From WRDS01 sp964492775 (GTDB lineage: Bacteria; Actinomycetota; Coriobacteriia; Anaerosomatales; PHET01), in NCBI GenBank assembly GCA_964492775.1, contig CAZBLH010000002.1:62001-126000 (forward strand): 64,000 nucleotides of DNA, written 5' to 3'. Below are positions 49,871 to 58,007 of the stretch, piece after piece (position 1 is the first letter of the stretch; each line of letters begins with the position of its first letter). A model generated the notes under the pieces. That model saw only the letters and a program-made list of their open reading frames with translations. It searched no databases and was not told where the DNA came from. A program made the translations under genes and the position numbers.

Positions 49871-50820
49871 CACCCGAACGCGCCCCGACGATCACCATCT
49901 CCGACAAGGTGCACGGGCTTCCGTTCAGCAAGGGGCTGCTTGCGGCCTCCTTCATGTCGACTGGGCTGCCACCATCGCACGCCTACGCTATCGCGCAGGC
50001 TATCCAGGATGAGCTGCGCGAGCGCGGCGAGCTCGACATCAGCTCGCGCCGGTTGCGCGAGATCGCTGCCGAGTATCTCAAGCGGATGGTTTCTGAGGAG
50101 TACGCGGATCGCTACATCAAGATGCGGAACCTCTCGGCTCTCGACCGGCCGCTGATCATCCTCATCGGCGGAACCACCGGCGTCGGCAAGTCGACCATCG
50201 CCACGGAGGTCGCTCACCGCCTTGGTATCACGCGTATCTCCTCCACGGATTCCGTCCGAGAGGTGATGCGTGGTATATTCAGCAGAGACCTGATGCCTGC
50301 CATCTACGAAAGTGCGTTCACCGCATGGCGGGGTCTGAGAGTCCCGGTGCCGGAGGGCGCCAATCCCGTGATAGTCGGTTTTCGCGAGCAGACGGCTGCC
50401 GTGACCACTGGGGTGAAGTCGCTCATCGACCGGGCTGTTCTCGAGGGGCTATCGCTCGTGGTCGAAGGCGTGCACCTGGTGCCGGGATACCTCGATGCGG
50501 AGAACATCAAGGGTGCGCTGGTCATCCAGCTTGTCATCGCCGTCGAAGACGAGCAGTCACACCTGAGCCATTTCTACATCCGAGACGTCCAGACAGAGGG
50601 CAGCAGACCGCTCGATAGGTACCGGACCAACTTCGACGAGATACGGATGTTGGGCCGCTACATAGAAGACATGGCGCGTGAGCATTCGACGCCGATCATT
50701 CATAGCCACCAACTGGACAGAACCGTCGCGGACGTACTGGAGCACATCATCGCGAAGGCAGTACAGGAGACAGAGACCGTCGGGCCCGTGGAGGGTTCGG
50801 AGGAGAAAGAGGAGGAGTAA
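49867..50820 (+). CDS. pgk2: 2-phosphoglycerate kinase
   Basis: The N-terminal ~95 residues look like an ATP-cone domain (VHGLPFSKGLLAASFMSTGL, ISSRRLREIAAEYL). The kinase domain has Walker A GGTTGVGKSTIATEVA at ~106-121 and then ITRISSTDSVREVMRG, LSLVVEGVHLVPGYL and RYRTNFDEIRMLGRYI. This is the archaeal 2-phosphoglycerate kinase pattern, which makes 2,3-diphosphoglycerate from 2-phosphoglycerate and ATP. It follows cpgS with a GTGA overlap, and transaldolase starts at the base after its stop. The 317-residue length fits the family. Confidence 0.88.
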   Translation: MTPERAPTITISDKVHGLPFSKGLLAASFMSTGLPPSHAYAIAQAIQDELRERGELDISSRRLREIAAEYLKRMVSEEYADRYIKMRNLSALDRPLIILIGGTTGVGKSTIATEVAHRLGITRISSTDSVREVMRGIFSRDLMPAIYESAFTAWRGLRVPVPEGANPVIVGFREQTAAVTTGVKSLIDRAVLEGLSLVVEGVHLVPGYLDAENIKGALVIQLVIAVEDEQSHLSHFYIRDVQTEGSRPLDRYRTNFDEIRMLGRYIEDMAREHSTPIIHSHQLDRTVADVLEHIIAKAVQETETVGPVEGSEEKEEE

Positions 50821-51483
50821 GTGAAGTTCTTCTTGGACACGGCGAACATCGCCGAGATCGAGGAGGCGGCAAGCTGGGGGGTCCTCGCTGGAGTGACCAC
50901 CAACCCCACGCTGTACGCCCGCGTCGGCGGCAAACTCGCCGACTTCCCCGAGCACATCCGCCGCATCTGCGAGATCACCGACGGGCCGGTCTCTGCCGAG
51001 ACGGTCGGACTCGACCGGGACTCCATTGTCGACGAAGGCCTCTCGCTCGCCGAGATCGCCGAGAACGTCGTCGTCAAAGTCCCGACCATGCCCGAGGGGC
51101 TTGCAGCCACCCGCGTCCTCGCCGAGCGAGGGATCAAGGTCAATATGACGCTGTGTTTCACCGTGCCCCAGGCGCTTCTGGCGGCGCGGTCTGGTGCAGC
51201 GTATGTGTCCCCGTTCGTAGGGCGCTTCGATGACATCTCAGAGGACGGCATCGAGCAGCTCGCCCAGGTCGTCCAGGCGCTCGGCAACTATGACTTCGGA
51301 CACGACGTCGAGGTCATCGCCGCGTCGATCCGCTCGGCGAACCACGTGACGCAGGCGGCCCTGATGGGCGCCGACATCGCAACGGTGCCGTTCGCTGTAC
51401 TCAAGAACCTCGTCAAGCATCCGCTCACCGATCGCGGGCTCGAGTCGTTTCTTGCCGACTGGGAGAAGGTGAAGAACGCGTGA
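50821..51483 (+). CDS. tal: Transaldolase / fructose-6-phosphate aldolase-type
   Basis: The short (TalC/MipB/FSA) transaldolase family, 220 residues. MKFFLDTANIAEIEEAASWG, GVTTNPTL, VVKVPTM (Schiff-base Lys) and VSPFVGRFDD are all present. GTG 50821 abuts the pgk2 stop. The GTGA overlap with rho follows. It could act in the non-oxidative pentose pathway, working with rpiB in this window. FSA activity cannot be excluded. Confidence 0.94.
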   Translation: MKFFLDTANIAEIEEAASWGVLAGVTTNPTLYARVGGKLADFPEHIRRICEITDGPVSAETVGLDRDSIVDEGLSLAEIAENVVVKVPTMPEGLAATRVLAERGIKVNMTLCFTVPQALLAARSGAAYVSPFVGRFDDISEDGIEQLAQVVQALGNYDFGHDVEVIAASIRSANHVTQAALMGADIATVPFAVLKNLVKHPLTDRGLESFLADWEKVKNA

Positions 51484-52832
51484 CGGCCCGTCCGAGGAAG
51501 AGAGGCCGCCGTGGCGGTGGGGGACAGCCGCAAGAGGCGCCGCCGCAGCCGTCGGTGAACCGGGAACAGCTCGCTGCGATGACCGTCGCCGAGCTGCGCG
51601 CGATGGCAGCTGAGATGGAGCTCGACGTCAAGGCGCTCAAGAAGAAGGACGAGATCGTCGATGCCGTCCTCGAGGCTAAGGTCAAGGCCGAGGGGTTCGT
51701 CGAGATCGCGGGCGTTCTCGACGTGCTGCCCGAGGGGTACGGCTTTGTACGCACGAGCGGCTACCTGCCCGGCGACAAGGACGTATACGTCTCGATGTCG
51801 ACCATCAGGCGTAACGAGCTCAGGCGTGGTGACATGCTCAAGGGTCAGGTGCGCCCGCCCAAGGAGTCCGAGAAGTACCCGGCGCTCCAGCGTCTCGCGT
51901 CGGTCAACGGGCGTGAGCCCGAGGCCGCGCGCAAGCGACCGCGCTTCGTCGACCTGACTCCCGTGTATCCGGATGAGCGTCTGCGCATGGAGCATGGTCC
52001 GCAGCACCTGACGGCGCGTACAATCGATCTCGTGGCGCCTATCGGCAAGGGCCAGCGCGGACTCATCGTCTCGCCGCCCAAGGCGGGTAAGACGACGGTG
52101 CTCAAAGACATCGCGGCGGCGATCACTGCGAACAACCCCGAGGTGCACCTCATGTGCCTGCTCGTTGACGAGCGGCCCGAGGAAGTCACCGATATGGAGC
52201 GCTCGATCCACGGCGAGGTCGTGTCATCGACGTTCGACATGCCGAGCGAGAATCACATCGCCGTTGCCGAACTCGTCATGGAGCGCGCGAAGCGCCTTGT
52301 GGAGGGCGGCAGCGACGTCGTGATCCTACTCGACTCGATCACGCGTCTCGCTCGGGCCTACAACCTTGCGACTCCCGCCTCCGGCCGCATCCTGTCCGGC
52401 GGTGTGGACTCCCAGGCACTGTACCCGCCCAAGAAGTTCTTCGGCGCGGCGCGTAACATCGAGAACGGCGGATCACTCACGATTCTCGCCACTGCTCTCG
52501 TCGACACTGGCTCGAAGATGGATGAGGTCATCTTCGAGGAGTTCAAGGGCACGGGTAACATGGAGCTGCGGCTCGACCGCAACCTTGCGGACCGTCGCAT
52601 CTTCCCCGCGATTGACGTCATCGTGTCGGGCACGCGCAAGGAGGAGCTCATCCTCGATCCGCAGGAAGCACCCTTCGTCTGGGGTGTCCGCCGCATCCTG
52701 CATGGGATCGACAGCCCCGAGCGCGCCATGGACATGTTGCTCAAGGGACTGAAGCAGACCCAGAGCAACATGGAGTTCCTCGCGAAGATGGCTCGGCGCG
52801 CAGGCGACAAGAGCAACGGCATCGACCTGTAG
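51480..52832 (+). CDS. rho: Transcription termination factor Rho
   Basis: 450 residues: an Arg/Gly/Pro-rich N-terminus (~25), Rho_N helix-extended-helix (MTVAELRAMAAEMELD), RNA-binding cold-shock domain (GVLDVLPEGYGFVRTSGYLPG), and the ATPase with Walker A PPKAGKTTVLKDI, LVDERPEEVTDMER, Walker B VVILLDSITRLARAYN and the R-loop/Q-loop ends. It starts at GTG 51480, four bases inside tal. The ORF is complete and resembles other actinobacterial Rho proteins but without a very long N-terminal insertion. Confidence 0.97.
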   Translation: MTARPRKRGRRGGGGQPQEAPPQPSVNREQLAAMTVAELRAMAAEMELDVKALKKKDEIVDAVLEAKVKAEGFVEIAGVLDVLPEGYGFVRTSGYLPGDKDVYVSMSTIRRNELRRGDMLKGQVRPPKESEKYPALQRLASVNGREPEAARKRPRFVDLTPVYPDERLRMEHGPQHLTARTIDLVAPIGKGQRGLIVSPPKAGKTTVLKDIAAAITANNPEVHLMCLLVDERPEEVTDMERSIHGEVVSSTFDMPSENHIAVAELVMERAKRLVEGGSDVVILLDSITRLARAYNLATPASGRILSGGVDSQALYPPKKFFGAARNIENGGSLTILATALVDTGSKMDEVIFEEFKGTGNMELRLDRNLADRRIFPAIDVIVSGTRKEELILDPQEAPFVWGVRRILHGIDSPERAMDMLLKGLKQTQSNMEFLAKMARRAGDKSNGIDL

Positions 52833-52847
52833 AACCCTGCACAATCA

Positions 52848-52878
52848 CGACTGAGGCGGCGTCAATCCGCCTCGGTCG
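52848..52878. terminator. Hairpin between rho and a convergent gene
   Basis: CGACTGAGGCGG, CGTCAAT loop, CCGCCTCGGTCG: a 12-bp stem with one T-G pair. No T-run, though it sits in the convergent gap. Confidence 0.5.
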
Positions 52879-52898
52879 CCGGAGGACCGTCGTCGGAA

Positions 52899-53423
52899 TC
52901 AGGACACGCGCTTGCGCACCTGATACCGGATGACGGTCTTTCCTTTTGGACCCGGGCGCGACTGGTACTCCTCCTCGTGGGGCCCTGCGATCTCGTAGCC
53001 TTGCTCCTCGATGAACTCGTGGAGCTGCCTGATCGTCGGCGTCTCCTCGGCGTATGTGCCGACGTGGAGGACCTGGGCGACCTCGCCATAGGCCCAGGGC
53101 TCGATCGTCACCGGCGTCTCCGGGTCCTTCTGCTTGAGCTCGCTCGTCCCCTCTGGAATCGGGATAGCCCAGACGGCCTCCCAGGTCTCGCGGGGCCGCT
53201 CGGCGAAGTCGGGCCCTCCCAGCCAGCGCGCGCGGGCGGGTTCGATCCTGTACTCGATGCCCAGCTTCTTGAGGCCGAACTTCAGCCCGTAGACCGCGCC
53301 ATACAGCGCCGAGAAGGCCTTCTCCAGCACGTCGTTCGGGTCGCCAACCGTGCGTACGACAGCCATCAGCCGGTCGTCCATCTCGGCAATCTCAGGCACG
53401 AAGGGCTTCATCCGCTTCGGCAT
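52899..53423 (-). CDS. GyrI-like small-molecule-binding domain protein
   Basis: A 174-residue protein of the GyrI-like/SOUL-type family. Motifs include MAVVRTVGDPNDVLEKAFSAL at the start, ERPRETWEAVWAIPIPEG, VAQVLHVGTYAEETPTIRQL and EEYQSRPGPKGKTVIRYQVRK. Stand-alone GyrI-like proteins bind or hydrolyse small lipophilic molecules. There is no DNA-binding domain. Transcribed toward rho. The regulator of this gene is not evident. Confidence 0.88.
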   Translation of the reverse strand: MPKRMKPFVPEIAEMDDRLMAVVRTVGDPNDVLEKAFSALYGAVYGLKFGLKKLGIEYRIEPARARWLGGPDFAERPRETWEAVWAIPIPEGTSELKQKDPETPVTIEPWAYGEVAQVLHVGTYAEETPTIRQLHEFIEEQGYEIAGPHEEEYQSRPGPKGKTVIRYQVRKRVS

Positions 53424-53460
53424 CGACTCTCATCCGCCTCTCTGCGCGTCGCTGTGCAGT

Positions 53461-54351
53461 TCAGTTCATCATCACTGGCACTTCGACGATGTTTATCCTC
53501 GATCCGTCTTTGGCAGAGCTCTCATAGAAGATGAGCGCGCCGAGCCGTCCGGGATGCGCGTTCGTGAACTCGACGGTCGCGGTCCAGGTCCCCCGGGTGC
53601 CGGTTCCGCTGGTCGCGGTCACGAACTGCTCGGTGACGATGAGCCCCTCTGGGTCGACTACCTCCAGCTGGTGCGTCGCCTCGAAGGTGTTCGAGGACCC
53701 CGACGCCGTGACCGGGCTCGTCACCACCTGTCCGGGGTACGGCTCCTCCACAAGTATCGCAGGTAGTGCGTCTTCGAAGTCTTGCCGGCCGACTGTTGGG
53801 CCGATCTTGATTCCTTCGCCGCCGAGGTTGTCCGTGGGCGTGCCGTCGATCTTGAACGACACACTGTCGATCCCGTCGAACTGGGTGAGCGTGCAGACCA
53901 CCTGAGCGGCTCGCAGCTGCATCGAAAGCGAGCCACCACCGGAGGCGAACGCCCCGGTGAGGTCGAGCGTTGCAGTACTGCCGGCAAACTCCACGCCGTT
54001 CACGCGCACGCCATCCGGGATCGCGGTCGAGAGGCCGAACTCGCGGTCGGTGGCGCTGGGCCCTTCCAGCAGCGCAGCGACCGCTGCCTCAGCGATCGCT
54101 TCGGGCGACGTGTCAGCGGTTACCTCCCGACCTGCGACACCGATCTTCTCGCCTCGCACGAAGTACAGCCGCACGGTAGCGGTCTCCAGCTCGCTTTCGG
54201 GTGGGGGTTCGGGCGTCTCGGGCGTCTCGGGCGCCGATGGCGGCTCGGGAGTGCGTCTGCAGCCGAGCGCGGATCCCATGCCGCCCACGAGCACCACGGC
54301 CAGAGCGAAGCACAGCAGCAGAGTGATCCGAGCCTTTGCGCGTTCATTCAT
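53461..54351 (-). CDS. GerMN/Gmad2-domain exported protein
   Basis: A signal or membrane-anchor segment (ARITLLLCFALAVVLVGGMG) ends near ALGC, a weak lipobox. A Pro/Glu-rich linker is followed by a GerMN domain (~residues 50-180: LYFVRGEKIGVAGREV, LLEGPSATDREFGLSTAIP) and a C-terminal Gmad2 domain (~190-296: EEPYPGQVVTSPVTASG, TWTATVEFTNAHPGRLGALIFY). The start at minus-strand 54351 has GAGG; ATG 54360 is nine bases upstream. In endospore formers GerMN/Gmad2 occur in germination or sporulation proteins, but they are also widespread in non-sporulating Actinobacteria. Confidence 0.85.
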   Translation of the reverse strand: MNERAKARITLLLCFALAVVLVGGMGSALGCRRTPEPPSAPETPETPEPPPESELETATVRLYFVRGEKIGVAGREVTADTSPEAIAEAAVAALLEGPSATDREFGLSTAIPDGVRVNGVEFAGSTATLDLTGAFASGGGSLSMQLRAAQVVCTLTQFDGIDSVSFKIDGTPTDNLGGEGIKIGPTVGRQDFEDALPAILVEEPYPGQVVTSPVTASGSSNTFEATHQLEVVDPEGLIVTEQFVTATSGTGTRGTWTATVEFTNAHPGRLGALIFYESSAKDGSRINIVEVPVMMN

Positions 54352-54503
54352 GTACCTCATGGCCCACCCCGATTGCCGAGATTTTGCTGTCAGTGAGGTG
54401 ATACCCCGTTTGCCTGGCACACCCTGCCTCGGCGCGGGAATCGGTCCGCCTCGAGCGCCCGCCTCCGCTGTGTCCACGGGTGCTGGCGGATGCTCCGCAA
54501 CCG

Positions 54504-54512
54504 TGCTAATAT
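54504..54512 (+). promoter_or_regulatory. Extended -10 promoter of rpmE
   Basis: TGC-TAATAT, so transcription would begin around 54519, at the foot of the leader hairpin. Confidence 0.55.
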
Positions 54513-54523
54513 TCTCGGGCTGT

Positions 54524-54563
54524 CCTCGCTGCCCTGGTCGGAAACCAGGACTACGAAGCGAGG
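54524..54563 (+). promoter_or_regulatory. Predicted ribosomal protein L31 leader (autoregulatory RNA)
   Basis: An outer 7-bp stem CCTCGCT (54524-54530)/AGCGAGG (54557-54563) encloses an inner 6-bp stem CCTGGT (54533-54538)/ACCAGG (54544-54549). It directly precedes the RBS of rpmE (GGAGGT at 54572-54577). Two-stem L31 leaders are known in Actinobacteria, including Coriobacteria. In those, L31 binds its own mRNA. Assigned by structure and position, without alignment. Confidence 0.6.
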
Positions 54564-54583
54564 CATCACACGGAGGTGTACAC

Positions 54584-55015
54584 GTGAAAGCCAAGATCCA
54601 TCCGAACTACGAGCTGACCACCATCGTCTGCTCGTGTGGCAACCGTTACGAGACCCGCTCGACCGCAGGCGGCGAGCTGCACGTCGAGCTCTGCAACCAG
54701 TGCCATCCGTTCTTCACGGGCCAGCAGAAGTTCGTTGACACCGGTGGACGCGTCCAGCGCTTCTCCGACAAGTTCGGTTCGGCCGCTACTTCGGTACTCG
54801 AGAAGGAGGCCGCCGAGAAGGAGGCCCGCCGCAAGGCCGCCGAGGAAGCTGCAGCCGCAGCGAAGCAGGCCCGCGAGGCCAAGGCTGCCGAGAAGGCCGC
54901 CCGCGCTGCGCAGCACGAGGCGAAGGCTGCTCGTGACGCCGCGAAGGCCGGCACCGATGCTGAGCCGGCTGAGGCCGAGGCAGCCGTCGAGGCCACCGAG
55001 GAGTCGGCCGAGTAG
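54584..55015 (+). CDS. rpmE: Ribosomal protein L31 with C-terminal extension
   Basis: The first ~70 residues are L31: KAKIHPNYELTTIVCSCGN, ELCNQCHPFFTGQQKFVDTGGRVQRF, with Cys pairs that would bind zinc. From about residue 70 the protein continues for ~70 residues as an Ala/Lys/Glu-rich helix (EKEAAEKEARRKAAEEAA and so on), doubling the usual length of ~70-85. GTG 54584 follows GGAGGT. The tail could reach from the ribosome near the L5/S13 bridge. Expression is probably self-regulated through the leader hairpin upstream. Confidence 0.93.
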   Translation: MKAKIHPNYELTTIVCSCGNRYETRSTAGGELHVELCNQCHPFFTGQQKFVDTGGRVQRFSDKFGSAATSVLEKEAAEKEARRKAAEEAAAAAKQAREAKAAEKAARAAQHEAKAARDAAKAGTDAEPAEAEAAVEATEESAE

Positions 55016-55038
55016 CCGCTCCGACATCAGTCTTGCAG

Positions 55039-55070
55039 GGGAGGCCGCCGGTGTGCGGCCTCCCTTCTTG
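55039..55070 (+). terminator. Terminator after rpmE
   Basis: GGGAGGCCGC, CGGTGT loop, GCGGCCTCCC, then TTCTTG: a 10-bp perfect stem. Confidence 0.8.
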
Positions 55071-55082
55071 TGTCGTCGCCAG

Positions 55083-55091
55083 TGCTAGAAT
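55083..55091 (+). promoter_or_regulatory. Extended -10 promoter of thyX
   Basis: TGC-TAGAAT, 57 bp before the thyX start. Confidence 0.45.
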
Positions 55092-55147
55092 GTACGCCGT
55101 TCCGCGAGTCCTTTGGGCTTGCCGCCATCGACTCCAGAAGGACCCGA

Positions 55148-55837
55148 ATGGACGTTCGCCTTCTCTCTCACACGCCCGACCCCGAGCGCTTCGTGGCCGT
55201 AGCCGCGCGCCTTTGCTATGCGCCTGTCGGAGCAGCTGAGCTCATGGACAACATGAGCGACGAGGCGGTGCGCAAGGTGCTTTTCACGATAATGCAGAGC
55301 GGGCACTTCTCGGCGCTCGAGCACGTCAGCTACACGTTCGCGATCGACGGCGTATCGCGCGCGCTCACTCATCAGCTCGTCAGGCATCGCCTCGCGAGCT
55401 ACAACCAGCAGTCGCAGCGCTACGTGTCCTACGCCGAGGAGCCGGTATTCATCGTGCCGCCCGATGTGGAGGCGGACGAGGCGCGCCGAGCTGCGTTTCT
55501 CGGGGCATGTCGCGAAGCGTTCGCGGCGTACCGCCGGATGCTCGACGCCGGGGCGGCGCCGGAAGACGCGCGCTACCTGCTCCCGAATGCCATGGAGACC
55601 AAGATAGTGGTGACGATGAACGTGCGCGAGCTACTGCACTTCTTTGAGCTGCGGTGCTGCAAGCGGGCGCAGTGGGAGATCCGTGATCTGGCCCTGCGCA
55701 TGCTCGAGCTGGCCGAACCCACGGCGCCCTTCATCTTCATGGATGCTGGGGCGGCGTGCCGGAGAGGGCCCTGCTCAGAAGGAAAGATGACCTGCGGTGA
55801 GCCGTACGCTAAGGCGCCGAAACGGGAGGCGGTATGA
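55148..55837 (+). CDS. thyX: FAD-dependent thymidylate synthase ThyX
   Basis: The ThyX signature RHRLASYNQQSQRY (RHRxxS) is intact, as are FSALEHVSYTFAIDGVSRALTHQLVRH and LPNAMETKIVVTMNVRELLHFFELR. Length 229. ATG 55148 follows AGAAGGA; an upstream in-frame GTG at 55070 is in the promoter. It makes dTMP using methylene-THF and reduced flavin. GlyA downstream supplies the methylene-THF. Its stop overlaps the next start (ATGA). Confidence 0.96.
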   Translation: MDVRLLSHTPDPERFVAVAARLCYAPVGAAELMDNMSDEAVRKVLFTIMQSGHFSALEHVSYTFAIDGVSRALTHQLVRHRLASYNQQSQRYVSYAEEPVFIVPPDVEADEARRAAFLGACREAFAAYRRMLDAGAAPEDARYLLPNAMETKIVVTMNVRELLHFFELRCCKRAQWEIRDLALRMLELAEPTAPFIFMDAGAACRRGPCSEGKMTCGEPYAKAPKREAV

Positions 55838-56814
55838 GCGACGGAACCGAGCGCCTAGACCTGGATTGTCCGGTGAGCCACACGCACATCGGCGGCCAGG
55901 CGGTCCTCGAAGGCGTGATGATGCGCGGCAAGTACAACTGGGCTGTTGCGGTCAGGACGCCCGATGGCTCCATACACACTGAAGAACACGAGCTCGCCAG
56001 CGCGTCGCAGAAGCACGCCTGGATGCGCAAGCCGATCGTGCGCGGGGTTGTCGCGCTGGTGGAGACGATGTCGCTTGCGATGAAGGCACTCTCCATCTCG
56101 GCGACCGCTTCCGGTGAAGGGGAGGAGGACGGGGAGCCCGAGGCTCTCTCGGCCAAAGAGGTCACCATCTCTATGCTGTTCGGCGTGGTGCTCGCCGTTG
56201 GGATCTTCATCGTGCTTCCGGCCGTGGTGACGAACCTTCTCGTGGGTTCGGCTGCGGAACGCCCGCTCGTGTGGAATATCGTGGACGGCCTGCTGAGAGT
56301 CGTGGCGTTCTTCGTCTACATCTGGGCGGTGAGTCGGCTCGAGGATATCCAACGGGTGTTCGGGTACCACGGAGCCGAGCACAAGGTGATCCACGCATAC
56401 GAGCACAAGCTGCCGCTTGAGCCGGCAATTATCCAGCGTTACTCGACCCAGCACATGCGGTGCGGCACGTCGTTCCTGCTCATGGTGATGATCATCGCGA
56501 TTCTCGTATTCTCTCTCGTTCCCGTGCGACTGATGGCCGCCGCCATCGGCGCGGAGGGCCGGATCATGGTGATGCTCATCGCGATCGCCTCGCGTCTCGT
56601 GCTCATCCCGCTCGTGGCCGGCCTGGCATACGAGGTGACCGTGAAGTGGGCCGGGAACCATCCAGACAACCCGGTCGTGAAGGTCATGCTATGGCCGGGG
56701 CTGATGCTGCAGAACATGACGACGCGAGAGCCGGACGACGGCATGGTGGAGGTCGCGGTGGCCGCGGTATTGCCGGTCATCGAGCGTGAGGCCCGCGAGG
56801 AAGCGGCTGCCTGA
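55834..56814 (+). CDS. DUF1385 membrane protein (YqhQ-like)
   Basis: The DUF1385 core signature THIGGQAVLEGVMMRGKYNWAVAVR opens the protein. Four to five membrane helices follow, and the conserved YHGAEHKVIHAYEHKLPLE and QHMRCGTSFLL (two His, one Cys) suggest metal or cofactor sites. Length 326. It overlaps thyX by ATGA and precedes prfA, an order repeated in many Firmicutes and Coriobacteria. Function unknown; the family is linked genetically to translation-factor loci. Confidence 0.9.
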   Translation: MSDGTERLDLDCPVSHTHIGGQAVLEGVMMRGKYNWAVAVRTPDGSIHTEEHELASASQKHAWMRKPIVRGVVALVETMSLAMKALSISATASGEGEEDGEPEALSAKEVTISMLFGVVLAVGIFIVLPAVVTNLLVGSAAERPLVWNIVDGLLRVVAFFVYIWAVSRLEDIQRVFGYHGAEHKVIHAYEHKLPLEPAIIQRYSTQHMRCGTSFLLMVMIIAILVFSLVPVRLMAAAIGAEGRIMVMLIAIASRLVLIPLVAGLAYEVTVKWAGNHPDNPVVKVMLWPGLMLQNMTTREPDDGMVEVAVAAVLPVIEREAREEAAA

Positions 56815-56904
56815 CGCGCGGCCATTCTCGGCGGAGAGGGGCCTAGGCCTCAAGCCGCTGCGTAGTAGTGTGAGTGATAGACTCTCAACCCATCAGGTAT
56901 CGAA

Positions 56905-57993
56905 ATGAAGGATCCGATGCGCAACAAGCTCGAACAAATTCTCGCAGCTTACGAAGACCTCACAGCGAAGCTGGCCGATCCGGCTGTATTCGGCGACCAG
57001 AAGGAGTATGCGCGGCTCGCCCGGGAGCAGCGCGGTCAAGCGCCGCTCGCCGAGAAGGCCCGCGAGTATCTGCAGGCAGCGTCGGAGCTCGACGAGGCCC
57101 GCGAGGTCATGCGCTCCGAGTCCGACCCCGAGATGCGCGAGTTCGCTGCCGAGGAGGTACGCGAGATCGAGGCACGCCTGCCTGCGCTCGAGGAAGAGCT
57201 GAAAGTCATGATGCTCCCGAGCGACCCGAACGACGAGAAGGACATCATCGTCGAGATCAGGGCCGGCGCCGGGGGCGACGAGGCGGCGATCTTCGCTGGC
57301 GACCTGTACCGTATGTACACGCGCTACGCCGAGCTTCAGCGCTGGAAGGTCGAGGAGATCGACGCGAGCGAGTCGGACTCGGGTGGATTCAAGGAGGTCT
57401 CCTTCCGGGTCCGTGGCGACAAGGTCTACTCGAAGATGAAGTTCGAGTCGGGTGTGCACCGCGTGCAGCGTGTGCCCGTCACCGAGTCCCAGGGACGCAT
57501 CCACACCTCCACGGCCACGGTGGCAGTGCTGCCTGAGGCCGAGGAGGTCGAGGTCGAGATCAACCCCAACGACCTGCGGATCGATGTGTATCGCTCAAGT
57601 GGGCCAGGGGGGCAATCGGTCAACACGACTGACTCGGCGGTTCGGATAACGCACCTGCCCACGGGGCTTGTCGTCCAGTCGCAGAACCAGAAGTCGCAGC
57701 TCCAGAACAGAGAGGCCGCGCTGCGCGTACTGCGTGCGCGCCTGTACGAGGTCGAACTTGAGCGCCAGCAGGCCGAGCTCGGCGCGCAGCGGCGCAGTCA
57801 GATCGGCTCGGGCGACCGTTCCGAGAAGATTCGCACCTACAATTACCCGCAGGACCGCGTCACTGATCACCGCATCGGGCTGACCGTGCATAACATCCCC
57901 GGCATCATGGCCGGTGAGATTGACGCGCTGGTGGACGGGCTGATCGCCGCCGACCGAGCGGAACGCCTGGCCGCTTTCGCGGACGCAGGCTAG
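56905..57993 (+). CDS. prfA: Peptide chain release factor 1
   Basis: 362 residues with GGQ (Gly235, Gly236, Gln237 in SSGPGGQSVNTTDSA). The RF-1 domains PCRF (MMLPSDPNDEKDIIVEIRAGAGGDEA) and the anticodon-reading loop are at normal places. ATG 56905 is used; ATG 56917 is the alternative. Neighbouring prmC encodes the enzyme that methylates this very Gln. Reads UAG and UAA. Confidence 0.96.
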   Translation: MKDPMRNKLEQILAAYEDLTAKLADPAVFGDQKEYARLAREQRGQAPLAEKAREYLQAASELDEAREVMRSESDPEMREFAAEEVREIEARLPALEEELKVMMLPSDPNDEKDIIVEIRAGAGGDEAAIFAGDLYRMYTRYAELQRWKVEEIDASESDSGGFKEVSFRVRGDKVYSKMKFESGVHRVQRVPVTESQGRIHTSTATVAVLPEAEEVEVEINPNDLRIDVYRSSGPGGQSVNTTDSAVRITHLPTGLVVQSQNQKSQLQNREAALRVLRARLYEVELERQQAELGAQRRSQIGSGDRSEKIRTYNYPQDRVTDHRIGLTVHNIPGIMAGEIDALVDGLIAADRAERLAAFADAG

Positions 57994-58007
57994 AGAGCGG
58001 AAGCCTG

